Source: Thiohalophilus sp. (GTDB lineage: Bacteria > Pseudomonadota > Gammaproteobacteria > UBA6429 > Thiohalophilaceae). Taken from it: a stretch of 64,000 nucleotides of DNA. Both the position numbers and the translations under genes were made by a program. A model generated the notes under the pieces. It ran no database searches. It was not told the DNA's origin and was given only the letters and a program-made list of their open reading frames with translations. Shown here in pieces: positions 1 through 7,891 of the stretch; position 1 is the stretch's first letter, and each line of letters starts with the position of its first letter. Where the stretch lies: assembly GCF_034521165.1 (NCBI RefSeq), contig NZ_JAXHMV010000002.1:124001-188000 (forward strand). Direction: 5' to 3'.

Positions 1-33
1 CCTTCCACCACAATGTAACCGAGAGAACCGCTA

Positions 34-525
34 TCACGCATCTGGCAGACGCTCCGGCCGATCCGCCGCGACCCGGGGCAGTAACTCCTGCAGCGATCCG
101 TGACCCGGAATAATGAAATCCGGTGCGACAATCTCCTGCAACGGGAACAACACAAATGCCCGCTCGCTGATGCCCGGGTGCGGAATGGTTAAACGTTGAT
201 CGTTGATCGTTTCCTCGCCATAGAGTAACACATCCAGATCCAGCGTACGGGGCCCCCAGCGTTGCGCGCCGCGTTGCCGCCCATGGGCCTGCTCAATGGC
301 CTGCAGTGTATCCAGCAGGGCATGCGGGGCAAGCCCGGTCTGCAGCGCCACCACGGCATTGATATAATCCGGCTGATCGGCCGGACCCATGGGCGTGGAG
401 CGATACAGGGATGACGCCGCCTGCAAGGCGCTCTCCTCCAGCCGCTCCAGTTCCGCCATGGCCTGTCTGACCTGGGCAAGCGGATCATCGAGGTTGCTGC
501 CCAGGGCAATATAAGCGGTGATCAT
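34..525 (-). CDS. folK: 2-amino-4-hydroxy-6-hydroxymethyldihydropteridine diphosphokinase (HPPK)
   Basis: Transfers pyrophosphate from ATP to 6-hydroxymethyl-7,8-dihydropterin, a cytoplasmic step of folate synthesis. The 163-residue protein is normal length for HPPK. It opens with MITAYIALGSNLDDP, carries YRSTPMGPADQPDYINAV (about residues 41-58) and has the family signature RWGPRTLDLDVLLYG (about 89-103). The reading frame stays open further upstream, but that stretch overlaps pcnB and lacks HPPK sequence. I chose the ATG at 525, which overlaps the pcnB stop by four bases (ATGA), indicating translational coupling. The pcnB-folK order is common in gammaproteobacteria. Nothing follows it inside the window. 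Confidence 0.96.
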   Translation of the reverse strand: MITAYIALGSNLDDPLAQVRQAMAELERLEESALQAASSLYRSTPMGPADQPDYINAVVALQTGLAPHALLDTLQAIEQAHGRQRGAQRWGPRTLDLDVLLYGEETINDQRLTIPHPGISERAFVLFPLQEIVAPDFIIPGHGSLQELLPRVAADRPERLPDA

Positions 526-1793
526 GTGTGTTTTTTCCGGCGCCGCCGACCGCGCTTGCTCTTGCCGGGAGAGACCGTCTGCAGCATGTCGCGCTGGCCT
601 TTCTCGTCGGCCTCCTGAAACTGCGTCCACCAGTCGCACAATTCCTGCAACGGCTCACCGGCCTGCTGACGCAGCAACAGAAAATCATACCCGGCGCGAA
701 ACCGGGGGGCCTCCAGCAGGCGCACCGCCCGCTTGCCCTGGCGTCGTGACAGACGTGCCTGCATCAACCAGGTCTCTTTCATCGGCAGACCGAACCGTTT
801 GGGAATGGTGATGCGGCGGGTCTGCGCCTGCACCACGTCGCCGGCCGCCTGTTGCAGGGCCTGCAGCTCGCTCTCATCCTGTTCCTGTAACAGCTGTGCC
901 TGTTGCCGGACCACCGGCCACAGCAGCACGCCAAATAAAAAGAACGGCGTGACCGGCTTGTCATCCTGGAGACGGCGATCCGTGTTACCCAGACCGGCTT
1001 CGATAAAGCGCCGGGTATAACCGTCATCAGCTTCCATTAAATCGGCCGTCTGCGGGAACAGGTAACGGAAAATATCGTAGTGCACTAACAGTTCGAACGC
1101 CCGGATCCCATAGCCACTCATAAACAGCTTCAGGATTTCCTCGAACAGCCGTGCCGGGGGCACATCCAGCAGCCGCCCGCCATGGCGAGCGAACTGCTGC
1201 TCCAGTTGCGGATCAAGACTGAAGCCAAGCTTGGCGGCAAAACGCAGCGCCCGCAGCAGACGGACGGGATCTTCCTGGATGCGCACCTCGGGATCGCCAA
1301 TCATCCGCAGCCGGCGCTGTTCCAGATCGCTCAGCCCGCCGGTGTAGTCGACCAGGGAAAAATCCTCGATGTTGTAATACAAGGCATTGACGGTGAAATC
1401 GCGCCGGAAGGCATCCTCTTCCAGGCTGCCGAAGACGTTATCGCGCAGAATCATCCCGTCGGTCATCACCCCGTCTTCGTCCCCGTCGCGGTGCTGGGCC
1501 CGAAAAGTGGCGACTTCGATGATATCCCGGCCAAAATGCACATGCGCCAGCCGAAAACGCCGGCCGATCAGCCGGCAATTGCGAAACAGCTTTTTGACCT
1601 CGTCGGGGGTGGCGTCCGTCGCCACGTCGAAATCCTTGGGCCGATGGCGCAATAGCAAATCGCGCACCCCGCCGCCGACCAGATAGGCCGCATAGCCGGC
1701 CTTTTTCAGGCGATAGAGCACCTTGAGCGCATACTCACTGATATCCGCCCGGGAGACGGCATGCTCGGCACGTGGGATGATTTCTGGCTGCAA
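522..1793 (-). CDS. pcnB: Poly(A) polymerase I
   Basis: Adds 3' poly(A) tails to RNA and so promotes decay. The 423-residue protein belongs to the class II nucleotidyltransferase superfamily. It shows the glycine pair of LVGGGVRDLLL (about 38-48) and the metal-binding aspartates of KDFDVAT (about 53-59), followed by RRDFTVNALYYN and a long basic C-terminus rich in Lys and Arg (GKSKRGRRRRKK). The last feature distinguishes PcnB from CCA-adding enzymes. The apparent start is a TTG at 1793 with only a weak ribosome-binding site. It matches the usual N-terminal IPRxxHxxSRxDIS segment, so I keep it, though the exact start is uncertain. Translationally coupled to folK. Confidence 0.95.
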   Translation of the reverse strand: MQPEIIPRAEHAVSRADISEYALKVLYRLKKAGYAAYLVGGGVRDLLLRHRPKDFDVATDATPDEVKKLFRNCRLIGRRFRLAHVHFGRDIIEVATFRAQHRDGDEDGVMTDGMILRDNVFGSLEEDAFRRDFTVNALYYNIEDFSLVDYTGGLSDLEQRRLRMIGDPEVRIQEDPVRLLRALRFAAKLGFSLDPQLEQQFARHGGRLLDVPPARLFEEILKLFMSGYGIRAFELLVHYDIFRYLFPQTADLMEADDGYTRRFIEAGLGNTDRRLQDDKPVTPFFLFGVLLWPVVRQQAQLLQEQDESELQALQQAAGDVVQAQTRRITIPKRFGLPMKETWLMQARLSRRQGKRAVRLLEAPRFRAGYDFLLLRQQAGEPLQELCDWWTQFQEADEKGQRDMLQTVSPGKSKRGRRRRKKHT

Positions 1794-1930
1794 CGGGAAC
1801 TGGCTCGTAATCTATTAATTATTAAAGCAATTTGGTCAGCACCCGATAATAACAAAAAATCGGCATAACCATGTATTTTTTGCTGCCCTGTCACCGTACC
1901 GGGTTTTGTTGCCACACACGGGAGAAAATA

Positions 1931-3043
1931 ATGACGAAATTCACACGCCCCTTGCTGACCGCCTCGTTACTGGGTTTGAGCCTGAATGCCACCGCCCTGC
2001 CGTTTGCCACCTACGAGGCCCGCTCGGCCGGGATGGGCACCACCGGCGTGGCCAGCAGCAATATCGCCTCGGCCCCCTTCACCAACCCGGCCATGCTGGC
2101 CGCCCAGCGTTTCGAGGACGATTTTTCCCTCACCGCCGGGCTCGGGGTTCAGGCCATCGATAACGAAAACCTGCTGGATGATATCGAGGACTTCAGCGAC
2201 GCCTACGACGCCGGCGATGCGGCCGGGACACAGGCTGCTGCCCTGAGCGCCGACGGCAAGCGGCTCGACGTGCTGGGCAACGGCGCCCTGAATGTCGGCT
2301 TCTCGGCGGAAAAATGGGCCGGGGCCGTCAGTGCCAACCAGTATATTCAGGCCAACAGCGGCGTCACCTACGCTGGCAGCAACGGTGTCGATTCAACCAT
2401 CGACCTGGTCGGCCTGGAAGTGACCGAGGTGGGCGTCAGCCTGGCCCGCCAGTTCGGTCGCCTGTCCATCGGCCTCACGCCCAAATCCCAGTCGGTCACT
2501 TCCTATGATTCGGACTCGGTCCTGCTGCGCACGGTCGACGATCTAAGCGATCTGATCGACGCCGCCACCGAGGAAGGCGAAAAGGATCACGGCGGCAGCC
2601 TCAATGCCGATATCGGCCTGGTCTACCAGCTGGGCGAGGAAAGCCGCTGGCAGGTCGGCGTGGTGATGCGCAATATCAGTGAGCAAACCTACACCACTTC
2701 ACGGAACAATACGGTGAAGATCGAACCCCAGACCCGCGCCGGCCTGGCCTATAACGGCGATGTCATCACCGTGGCGGTGGATTACGATCTGCAGGAAAAC
2801 GATCCGCTGGTCGACGGCAGCGACAAGACCCAGATGCTGGCCGCCGGGCTCGAGGTCGATGCCTTCAACACGCTCAAGCTGCGCGCCGGGTATGTGAAAA
2901 ACACCGCCGACGTCACCGGCCCCGACGATGACCTGCTCTCCGCCGGCCTGGGCGTCAACATCCTGGGACTGCAGGTCGACGCCGCGGTCATGGGCAACGA
3001 CAACAACCTGTCCGGCTTTGTGCAGATGGGGTTGCAGTTCTGA
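1931..3043 (+). CDS. TraF-like outer-membrane protein (conjugal-transfer TraF family, PF13729 type)
   Basis: A 370-residue exported protein of unknown function. The start is the ATG at 1931, preceded by GGAG. A signal peptide is clear (MTKFTRPLLTASLLGLSLNA, cleavage near ATA-LP). The mature N-terminus has the family pattern YEARSAGMGTTGVASSN followed by FTNPAMLA, and the chain ends in alternating strands and an aromatic terminus (GFVQMGLQF), as in outer-membrane barrels. Databases usually label such proteins conjugal transfer TraF, but no conjugation gene lies nearby, so that name should not be read as function. It diverges from pcnB and is followed by a hairpin repeat and the IS110 element. 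A FadL-like fold is a reasonable alternative description. Confidence 0.72.
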   Translation: MTKFTRPLLTASLLGLSLNATALPFATYEARSAGMGTTGVASSNIASAPFTNPAMLAAQRFEDDFSLTAGLGVQAIDNENLLDDIEDFSDAYDAGDAAGTQAAALSADGKRLDVLGNGALNVGFSAEKWAGAVSANQYIQANSGVTYAGSNGVDSTIDLVGLEVTEVGVSLARQFGRLSIGLTPKSQSVTSYDSDSVLLRTVDDLSDLIDAATEEGEKDHGGSLNADIGLVYQLGEESRWQVGVVMRNISEQTYTTSRNNTVKIEPQTRAGLAYNGDVITVAVDYDLQENDPLVDGSDKTQMLAAGLEVDAFNTLKLRAGYVKNTADVTGPDDDLLSAGLGVNILGLQVDAAVMGNDNNLSGFVQMGLQF

Positions 3044-3061
3044 GCAATCACCCCGGCACTC

Positions 3062-3135
3062 TCGCAAAGACGCTGAGCCGCAAAGAAAAGCATATTATTT
3101 TCTCTGCGCCTCCGCGTCTCTGCGAACTCCGCGTT
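3062..3135. repeat. Short-unit hairpin repeat, copy 1
   Basis: Inverted repeat: the left arm at about 3062-3085 is built from CGCAAAG and CGCTGAG units. The right arm at 3102-3135 is built from CTCTGCG, CTCCGCG and TCTCTGCG units. The short loop is A/T-rich. It lies between the TraF-like gene and the left end of the IS110 element. Confidence 0.8.
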
Positions 3136-3165
3136 TAATTTTCGTACTCGAAAGTCGTAGACATA

Positions 3166-4651
3166 ATGGATTGACCTGCCCAGCCTCGACAACGTGGGTT
3201 ATGTTAGGAGGTTGGGAAAACCCATTAACACAGAGCCACATCGAGGGGGCAGGTCATGAACGAGTTTAACAACATTTACGTTGGTTTGGATGTTCACAAA
3301 GCCACGATTGCGGTTGCCGTTGCCAGGGAGGGACGTGGCGAGCCGGAATATCACGGCGAAATCGAGAACAGCTGCGCCGCTGTGGCCAAGCTGATCAACC
3401 GGCTGAGCCCGGATGGCGAGGCACTGCGCTTCTGTTACGAAGCCGGCCCGTGCGGTTACGGTCTCTATCGGCAACTGATCGGCCTGGGTCATGCGTGCGA
3501 GGTGGTTGCTCCCTCGCTCATTCCTCGCAAGTCCGGCGAGCGGATGAAGACCGATCGGCGTGATGCGCTGATGCTGGCCCGGCTGCATCGCTCCGGCGAG
3601 CTGACGGCGGTCTGGGTACCGGATGAAGAACAAGAAGCCATGCGTGATCTGAGTCGGGCCCGGGAGGACATGAAAAGCCTGGAGCTCAAGGCACGGCAAC
3701 GGTTGGGCGCGTTTTTGCTGCGTCATGGCAAGCGTTATCCCGGGAAGAGCCGATGGACCCAGGCACATTGGCGCTGGTTGGAGGGCGTCAAGTTCGAACA
3801 GGTGCTCCAGCAACTCGTGCTACAGGAGTACATCGATAGTGTCAGGTCGGCCCAACGGCGCGTGGCACAGCTGGAGGCGCAGATGCGCGACCATCTTGGC
3901 ATCTGGTCGCTTGGCGTGGTGGCCGAAGCGCTGATGGCGCTGCGCGGGGTGAGTCTTGTCACGGCCGTGACAACGTTGGCCGAGCTGGGCGACATTACCC
4001 GTTTTGACTCGCCCCGGGAACTGATGGGCTATCTTGGACTGGTGCCCAGCGAACACTCCAGCGGCCCGTCACGACGTCAGGGCGGGATTACCCGCACGGG
4101 CAACGGCCATGTGCGACGCGTGCTGGTGGAGGCCGCCTGGAATTACCGCTTTGCCGCCCGCAAGACCCACTGTATTGAACGGCGTGCCGAGAAAACGTCC
4201 CCCCAGGTTCAGGCCATCGCCTGGCAGGCACAAAAACGCCTGTGTGGACGCTACCGAACGCTGATGCAGGCGGGCAAGGATAAAAAGCAGGTGACCACCG
4301 CCGTGGCGCGGGAACTAGCGGGCTTTATCTGGGCCATCGTCTGTGAAGTTCAGGGGAAAGCCCACGGCAGCAAGGCACTGGCATGACGCACGGTCAGTGG
4401 CTTCGGCTCAGGGTATGGGAGGCCGGTGAGGAGAACCCCTGCCGGGCCTATGTGGCGTCCTTTTTAGGGAGGGCAGACCCACGACTGTAGAGAAGGGCAG
4501 CTCCGCGACGAAGTGAAGTCAGGTCGGTAACCAACCCACGCATATCAGAGTGATCCACCGTCGCTAATTGCCTTTCATATCCTGAGCCGAAGCCATTGAT
4601 AAGGAAATGAAAACAACATAATCAGTGCAAGCGTTTGACAGGTCAATCCAT
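3166..4651 (+). mobile_element. IS110-family insertion sequence (IS1111-like) with 13-bp inverted ends
   Basis: The transposase gene is bracketed by ATGGATTGACCTG at 3166-3178 and its exact reverse complement at 4639-4651. Subterminal inverted repeats of this size are typical of the IS1111 subgroup; classical IS110 elements lack them. About 250 bp of non-coding DNA follow the transposase inside the right end. No target duplication was identified, and the true element tips may lie a few bases outside the repeats. Copies of the genome's hairpin repeat flank it on both sides (3062-3135 and 4820-4910). Confidence 0.8.
3256..4386 (+). CDS. IS110-family transposase (DEDD type)
   Basis: A 376-residue transposase that looks intact. 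The N-terminal RuvC-like DEDD domain begins YVGLDVHKATIAVAV (first Asp about residue 11). It continues with FCYEAGPCGYGLYR (Glu) and MKTDRRDALMLARL (two Asp). The C-terminal transposase_20 region contains ALRGVSLVTAVTTLAELGDI and GLVPSEHSSG, with a conserved Ser expected to act as nucleophile. The start ATG at 3256 follows GAGGGGGCAGGTC, an acceptable ribosome-binding site. Full-length reading frame and matching inverted ends suggest a recently active element. Confidence 0.95.
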   Translation: MNEFNNIYVGLDVHKATIAVAVAREGRGEPEYHGEIENSCAAVAKLINRLSPDGEALRFCYEAGPCGYGLYRQLIGLGHACEVVAPSLIPRKSGERMKTDRRDALMLARLHRSGELTAVWVPDEEQEAMRDLSRAREDMKSLELKARQRLGAFLLRHGKRYPGKSRWTQAHWRWLEGVKFEQVLQQLVLQEYIDSVRSAQRRVAQLEAQMRDHLGIWSLGVVAEALMALRGVSLVTAVTTLAELGDITRFDSPRELMGYLGLVPSEHSSGPSRRQGGITRTGNGHVRRVLVEAAWNYRFAARKTHCIERRAEKTSPQVQAIAWQAQKRLCGRYRTLMQAGKDKKQVTTAVARELAGFIWAIVCEVQGKAHGSKALA

Positions 4652-4819
4652 ATCAGGCCCGATAAAGCACCCTGCGGGCATAAACTCCGCGGTATCGGGC
4701 AACACCGCCGATTGCCGGACACCGCGTTGCTATGTCCGGCCTACCACTGCGTGACACCTCTGCCAACACGAATAATGTCAGGTAGCGCTATGCGCAATCT
4801 GACCTACGGCTACTGCTGT
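4652..4819. other. Non-coding stretch with a REP-like palindrome
   Basis: Together with the IS tail and the next repeat this gives nearly 600 bp without a convincing gene. The one structured part is near 4712-4744, where TTGCCGGAC and GTCCGGCCTAC form an imperfect stem resembling enterobacterial REP/BIME units. A reading frame covering 4625-4972 has no recognisable domain and runs through repeat and terminator DNA, so I do not call it. Confidence 0.4.
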
Positions 4820-4910
4820 TACCGCAGAGACGCAGAGTGCGCAAAGGGATATTGTATTCATAATTCAACACTAAAAATCATTTCTCCGCGTCCTCTGCGT
4901 CTCTGCGGTG
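4820..4910. repeat. Short-unit hairpin repeat, copy 2
   Basis: Left arm at 4821-4847 (CCGCAGAGACGCAGAG and following) and right arm at 4883-4909 (ending CCTCTGCGTCTCTGCGGT) are near-perfect complements. The A/T-rich loop contains AATTCAACACT, like loops of other copies. Confidence 0.82.
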
Positions 4911-4930
4911 AAACAGTCTTTTCCAGACAC

Positions 4931-4966
4931 AAAAAGCCCGGCCATCACAGGCCGGGCTTTTTTGCA
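4931..4966. terminator. Intrinsic terminator, probably bidirectional
   Basis: Stem AAAAAGCCCGGCC / GGCCGGGCTTTTT with the loop ATCACA, and runs of A and T on opposite sides. It lies just downstream of the minus-strand DUF3501 gene and should end its transcript. It could also stop plus-strand reading from the IS side. Confidence 0.85.
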
Positions 4967-4979
4967 GGTTAACGACGGG

Positions 4980-5561
4980 TTACTGGAAGTCGGCTACCAG
5001 TGCCTCGCGGATGTCGTCGCTGACGGTGATACTGGTCGTCAGGTTCTCATGGTCGATGCCCATATTAATCGCCGCGCCGTTTTTGGCGGCTTCGACCATC
5101 GGCGGGGTGAGCTCGAAGCGCATGAAATGCACCGACGAGGTCTTGGTCTCGTCTTCCCGTTCCATGTCTTCATCGGCAATGGCATAGACCTTGTCCTGGC
5201 CTTCAACCTGGACCCAGACTTTATCCTCGACACCGATTAGTTTGGCCAGCGCCTTTTTGCGCTCCTCTTCATCCTCATATTCGATCATGAAGGTGGCCTT
5301 GAGGTTGCTGCCGTCGGGGATCAGCGGATTATAGGCATCCAGCTCATCCTGAATCCCTTCCTGTTCGAAAATACGCTCAACCCTCAGCATTTCCTGGATC
5401 TGATACTGCATGGTCAGCTTGTCCTCGAAATACAGCGTCGCATGATCGGACAAAATCACCTTGCGCGATTTTTTATGTTCCAGCACTTTGGCGCGAAAAT
5501 TCTTGCGCTCCCTGGCGTACTCTTCCAGCGACATCAGGTCATCACGTGTCAACATAGCCAT
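4980..5561 (-). CDS. DUF3501 family protein
   Basis: A cytoplasmic protein of about 193 residues with the DUF3501 N-terminus MLTRDDLMSLEEYARER and the block ATLYFEDKLTMQYQIQEMLR (about 43-63). The function is not established. The family is usually encoded beside a rubrerythrin and a GlpC-like Fe-S oxidoreductase, exactly as here, so a role in peroxide or iron-sulfur stress is inferred from context only. I chose the ATG at 5561 because GAGAGG lies 7-8 bases upstream. A TTG at 5567 and an ATG at 5555 are alternatives. It ends just before a strong terminator. A hairpin repeat and a small 7-bp array separate it from the upstream gene. Confidence 0.88.
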   Translation of the reverse strand: MAMLTRDDLMSLEEYARERKNFRAKVLEHKKSRKVILSDHATLYFEDKLTMQYQIQEMLRVERIFEQEGIQDELDAYNPLIPDGSNLKATFMIEYEDEEERKKALAKLIGVEDKVWVQVEGQDKVYAIADEDMEREDETKTSSVHFMRFELTPPMVEAAKNGAAINMGIDHENLTTSITVSDDIREALVADFQ

Positions 5562-5618
5562 TATCAAACCTCTCGAATCTGCATGTGTATTCGGTCAACA
5601 ACAAAGGAACTAAAATCT

Positions 5619-5685
5619 CACCACCAAGACACAAAGGCACCAGGTAATAAATTATTTATTTTCTTCGTGTCCTGGCGGTTAATGG
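5619..5685. repeat. Short-unit hairpin repeat, copy 3 (CACCAAGACACAAAG type)
   Basis: The left arm CTCACCACCAAGACACAAAG at 5619-5638 pairs with the right arm TTCTTCGTGTCCTGGCGGTT near 5661-5680. This copy is built from ACACAAAG-like rather than ACGCAAAG-like units. It lies between the Fe-S oxidoreductase and DUF3501 genes. Confidence 0.75.
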
Positions 5686-5690
5686 TTTTC

Positions 5691-5718
5691 CTCGTCCCTC
5701 GTAACTCGTCCCTCGGTC
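5691..5718. repeat. Four-unit 7-bp tandem array (CTCGTCC type)
   Basis: Reads CTCGTCC, CTCGTAA, CTCGTCC, CTCGGTC in one 7-bp register. The array ends a few bases before the stop codon of the Fe-S oxidoreductase gene. The same unit occurs in the right arm of the array near 21.07 kb. Confidence 0.75.
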
Positions 5719-5725
5719 CTGTTGC

Positions 5726-7060
5726 TTATATGCCGTAAGCAACCCGTAGCAGGGTCATCGGATGTTCGGGATGGGACCCATCGCGCAGGCCGTTTTCGAT
5801 CTGGTGGCCGGCCATGATGCAGTCACTGGTATAGTGATCCGGCTCGGCCTGTTTGACCTTGTTGAACACCGGGCGACAGATCTTCATCGAAATCTCGTGA
5901 TATTCCTGCTTGACGGCATAGGTTCCATCATGACCCGAGCAACGTTCGATCACTTCGATCTCGGTATCGGGCACCAGGTTCAGCGCATCACGGGTCTTCA
6001 TGCCGATGTTCTGCACCCGCTGGTGACAGGCCACGTGATAGGCCACCTTGCCCAGTTTGTTGGGGAACTCGGTCTTCAGCTTGCCTTCCTTGTTGCGCAG
6101 CATCAGGTATTCAAACGGATCGTAAAACGCCTGCTGGACCTTTTTGACCTGTTCGTCATCCGGGAACATCAGCGGCAGTTCCTGCTTGAACATCAGGGCG
6201 CAGGAGGGGATCGGCGCGATCAGGTCATACCCTTCGTCTACCAGTTTGGCCAGCACCGGGATATTGGCCTCCTTGGCGGCGGCGACCGATTCCAGATCGC
6301 CCAGTTCCAGCTTGGGCATACCGCAGCACTGTTCCTTCTCGGCCAGCACCACGGGGATGCCGTTGTGTTCCAGCACGGCGACCAGATCTTCATTCATGCT
6401 CGGTTCATTGCGATTACCGTAGCAGGTGGCAAACAGCGCGACCTTGCCAGAGGTGGTCTCGCCGGGTTCGCCCTGCAGATCGCCGCTGCCTTTGAATCGG
6501 CTGCGAAACGGCTTGCTTTCAAAACGCGGCAGCGTGGCCTCGGCATGGATGCCGGTGATCGGCTGCATCAGTTTACGCAGCGGCTTGATCTTGTTAACGG
6601 TATTCACGGTCTGGGCGACGACCGGAATACCGGCCAGCTTGCCCACCGTGTCAGTGGAAGAGAGCATCTTGTTGCGGAACGAGGTACCCTCTTTTTTGAA
6701 TTTGATGGCCTTGGCGCGCAACATCAGATGCGGAAAATCCACATTCCATTCGTGCGGCGGCACATAAGGACATTTGGTCATGTAGCACAGATCGCATAAA
6801 TAGCAGTGCTCCACGACTTTCCAATAATCTTCTTTGGCGACACCATCGACTTCCATGGTCTCGGATTCATCCACCAGATCGAACAACGTCGGGAAGGAAT
6901 GGCACAGGCTGACACAACGGCGGCAGCCGTGGCAGATATCAAAAACCCTTTCCAGCTCTTCGTTCAGCGCCTGCTCGTCATAGAATGACTCGCTTTGCCA
7001 ATCCAGCGGATGACGGGTTGGCGCCTCAAGACTGCCTTCGCGAACATTTGAACCGGCCAT
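5726..7060 (-). CDS. GlpC/HdrD-like Fe-S oxidoreductase
   Basis: A 444-residue cytoplasmic electron-transfer protein. Two N-terminal 4Fe-4S ferredoxin motifs are visible (ICHGCRRCVSLCHSFP about residue 43; CYLCDLCYMTKCP about 87). Two C-terminal cysteine-rich CCG-type modules follow (EKEQCCGMPKLELG and the HVACHQRVQ...RCSGHDGTYAV region), as in GlpC and heterodisulfide reductase subunit D. The electron donor and acceptor cannot be read from sequence. It sits between rubrerythrin (upstream) and DUF3501 (downstream) on the same strand, a conserved trio that suggests it feeds electrons to, or is protected with, the rubrerythrin peroxide-reducing system. A hairpin terminator lies between it and rubrerythrin, so its expression may be lower. 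Confidence 0.9.
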   Translation of the reverse strand: MAGSNVREGSLEAPTRHPLDWQSESFYDEQALNEELERVFDICHGCRRCVSLCHSFPTLFDLVDESETMEVDGVAKEDYWKVVEHCYLCDLCYMTKCPYVPPHEWNVDFPHLMLRAKAIKFKKEGTSFRNKMLSSTDTVGKLAGIPVVAQTVNTVNKIKPLRKLMQPITGIHAEATLPRFESKPFRSRFKGSGDLQGEPGETTSGKVALFATCYGNRNEPSMNEDLVAVLEHNGIPVVLAEKEQCCGMPKLELGDLESVAAAKEANIPVLAKLVDEGYDLIAPIPSCALMFKQELPLMFPDDEQVKKVQQAFYDPFEYLMLRNKEGKLKTEFPNKLGKVAYHVACHQRVQNIGMKTRDALNLVPDTEIEVIERCSGHDGTYAVKQEYHEISMKICRPVFNKVKQAEPDHYTSDCIMAGHQIENGLRDGSHPEHPMTLLRVAYGI

Positions 7061-7106
7061 GTGAACTCCCTGTTGTTTTTGAATTTGGGTGGATCATTAA
7101 ATTTGA

Positions 7107-7138
7107 AAAACCGGGATCAGTCGCCTGATCCCGGTTTT
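7107..7138 (-). terminator. Intrinsic terminator downstream of rubrerythrin
   Basis: A perfect 14-bp stem AAAACCGGGATCAG / CTGATCCCGGTTTT with a four-base loop, followed on the minus strand by T residues. Its position just after the rubrerythrin stop and before the Fe-S oxidoreductase start would limit read-through into the rest of the cluster. Confidence 0.85.
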
Positions 7139-7156
7139 GTTCGGGCAACGCCGGAT

Positions 7157-7579
7157 TTATGAATCCAGGTTGTCCAGGGCCTTCTGGAAGCGGTTGGCGT
7201 GGGAACGCTCCGCCTTGGCCAGGGTTTCGAACCAGTCGGCGACTTCGTCGAAACCTTCGTCGCGCGCGGTCTTGGCCATCCCCGGGTACATATCGGTGTA
7301 CTCATGGGTTTCGCCGGCGATCGCGGCTTTCAGGTTCGCATCGGTACCGCCGATCGGCAGGCCGGTAGCCGGGTCGCCGGAGGCTTCCAGGTATTCCAGA
7401 TGGCCGTGGGCGTGGCCGGTTTCGCCTTCCGCGGTGGAGCGGAATACGGTCGCGACATCGTTATACCCTTCTACGTCGGCCTTGGCCGCGAAGTACAGGT
7501 AACGGCGGTTAGCCTGAGATTCGCCGGAAAAAGCGTCTTTCAGGCTCTGTTCGGTCTTGCTGCCTTTCAGTTCTGCCAT
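7157..7579 (-). CDS. rbr: Rubrerythrin (ferritin-like di-iron protein, no rubredoxin domain)
   Basis: A 140-residue ferritin-like protein expected to reduce hydrogen peroxide at a di-iron site. Di-iron ligand motifs are visible: AFSGESQANRRYLYFAAKA (first Glu), FRSTAEGETGHAHGHLEYL (E..H), AIAGETHEYTDMYPGMAKTA, and ETLAKAERSHANRFQ (E..H). The C-terminal CxxC-CxxC rubredoxin domain of classical rubrerythrin is absent, so an external electron donor is needed. The Fe-S oxidoreductase next door is a candidate. Start ATG at 7579 has a strong GGAGGAA site 7 bases upstream. A strong promoter with two operator-like dyads precedes it. Confidence 0.95.
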   Translation of the reverse strand: MAELKGSKTEQSLKDAFSGESQANRRYLYFAAKADVEGYNDVATVFRSTAEGETGHAHGHLEYLEASGDPATGLPIGGTDANLKAAIAGETHEYTDMYPGMAKTARDEGFDEVADWFETLAKAERSHANRFQKALDNLDS

Positions 7580-7621
7580 TGTGGTTTCCTCCATTATCAT
7601 GGACTTGCTGAAAAAATCGAA

Positions 7622-7693
7622 AATTTAGACTCTGTCTAAATTGTGCTAGAAAGATAGACCAGCCGCCGGCCCGTGTCAAGACTGAGTCTAAAT
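7622..7693 (-). promoter_or_regulatory. Rubrerythrin promoter with two AGAC-N3-GTCT operators
   Basis: On the minus strand a perfect -35 TTGACA (7674-7679) is separated by 17 bp from the -10 TATCTT (7651-7656). A perfect 21-bp palindrome with 9-bp arms, AATTTAGAC-N3-GTCTAAATT, lies at 7622-7642 just downstream of the -10. A second, shorter copy (AGAC-N3-GTCT, extended by AAAT) at 7679-7693 overlaps the upstream edge of the -35. This arrangement suggests repression by a dimeric regulator. An Rrf2/IscR-like stress regulator would make sense here, but the regulator is not identifiable from the window. Confidence 0.8.
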
Positions 7694-7891
7694 CCTGCGG
7701 CCACGGCGTCGGTTCCTTCTGCATGGGGACACGGGCGGACCATTTAAACCGCCCCCGAGCCTTGCGTCCCCGACCGGGGGTGTTTTCGACGGGGAAATCC
7801 CCCTATCATTAGGCCTGCGCCCGGGGCGCCGCCCGTGACAGCATCCTGTGGCTGAATAAATAATCGTTCAGAGCCTTTGAGTATAAGTGCC

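Noticed and set aside
4625..4972. A 115-codon plus-strand frame after the IS110 element
   Set aside because: Runs through the IS right end, a hairpin repeat and a terminator; no conserved sequence.
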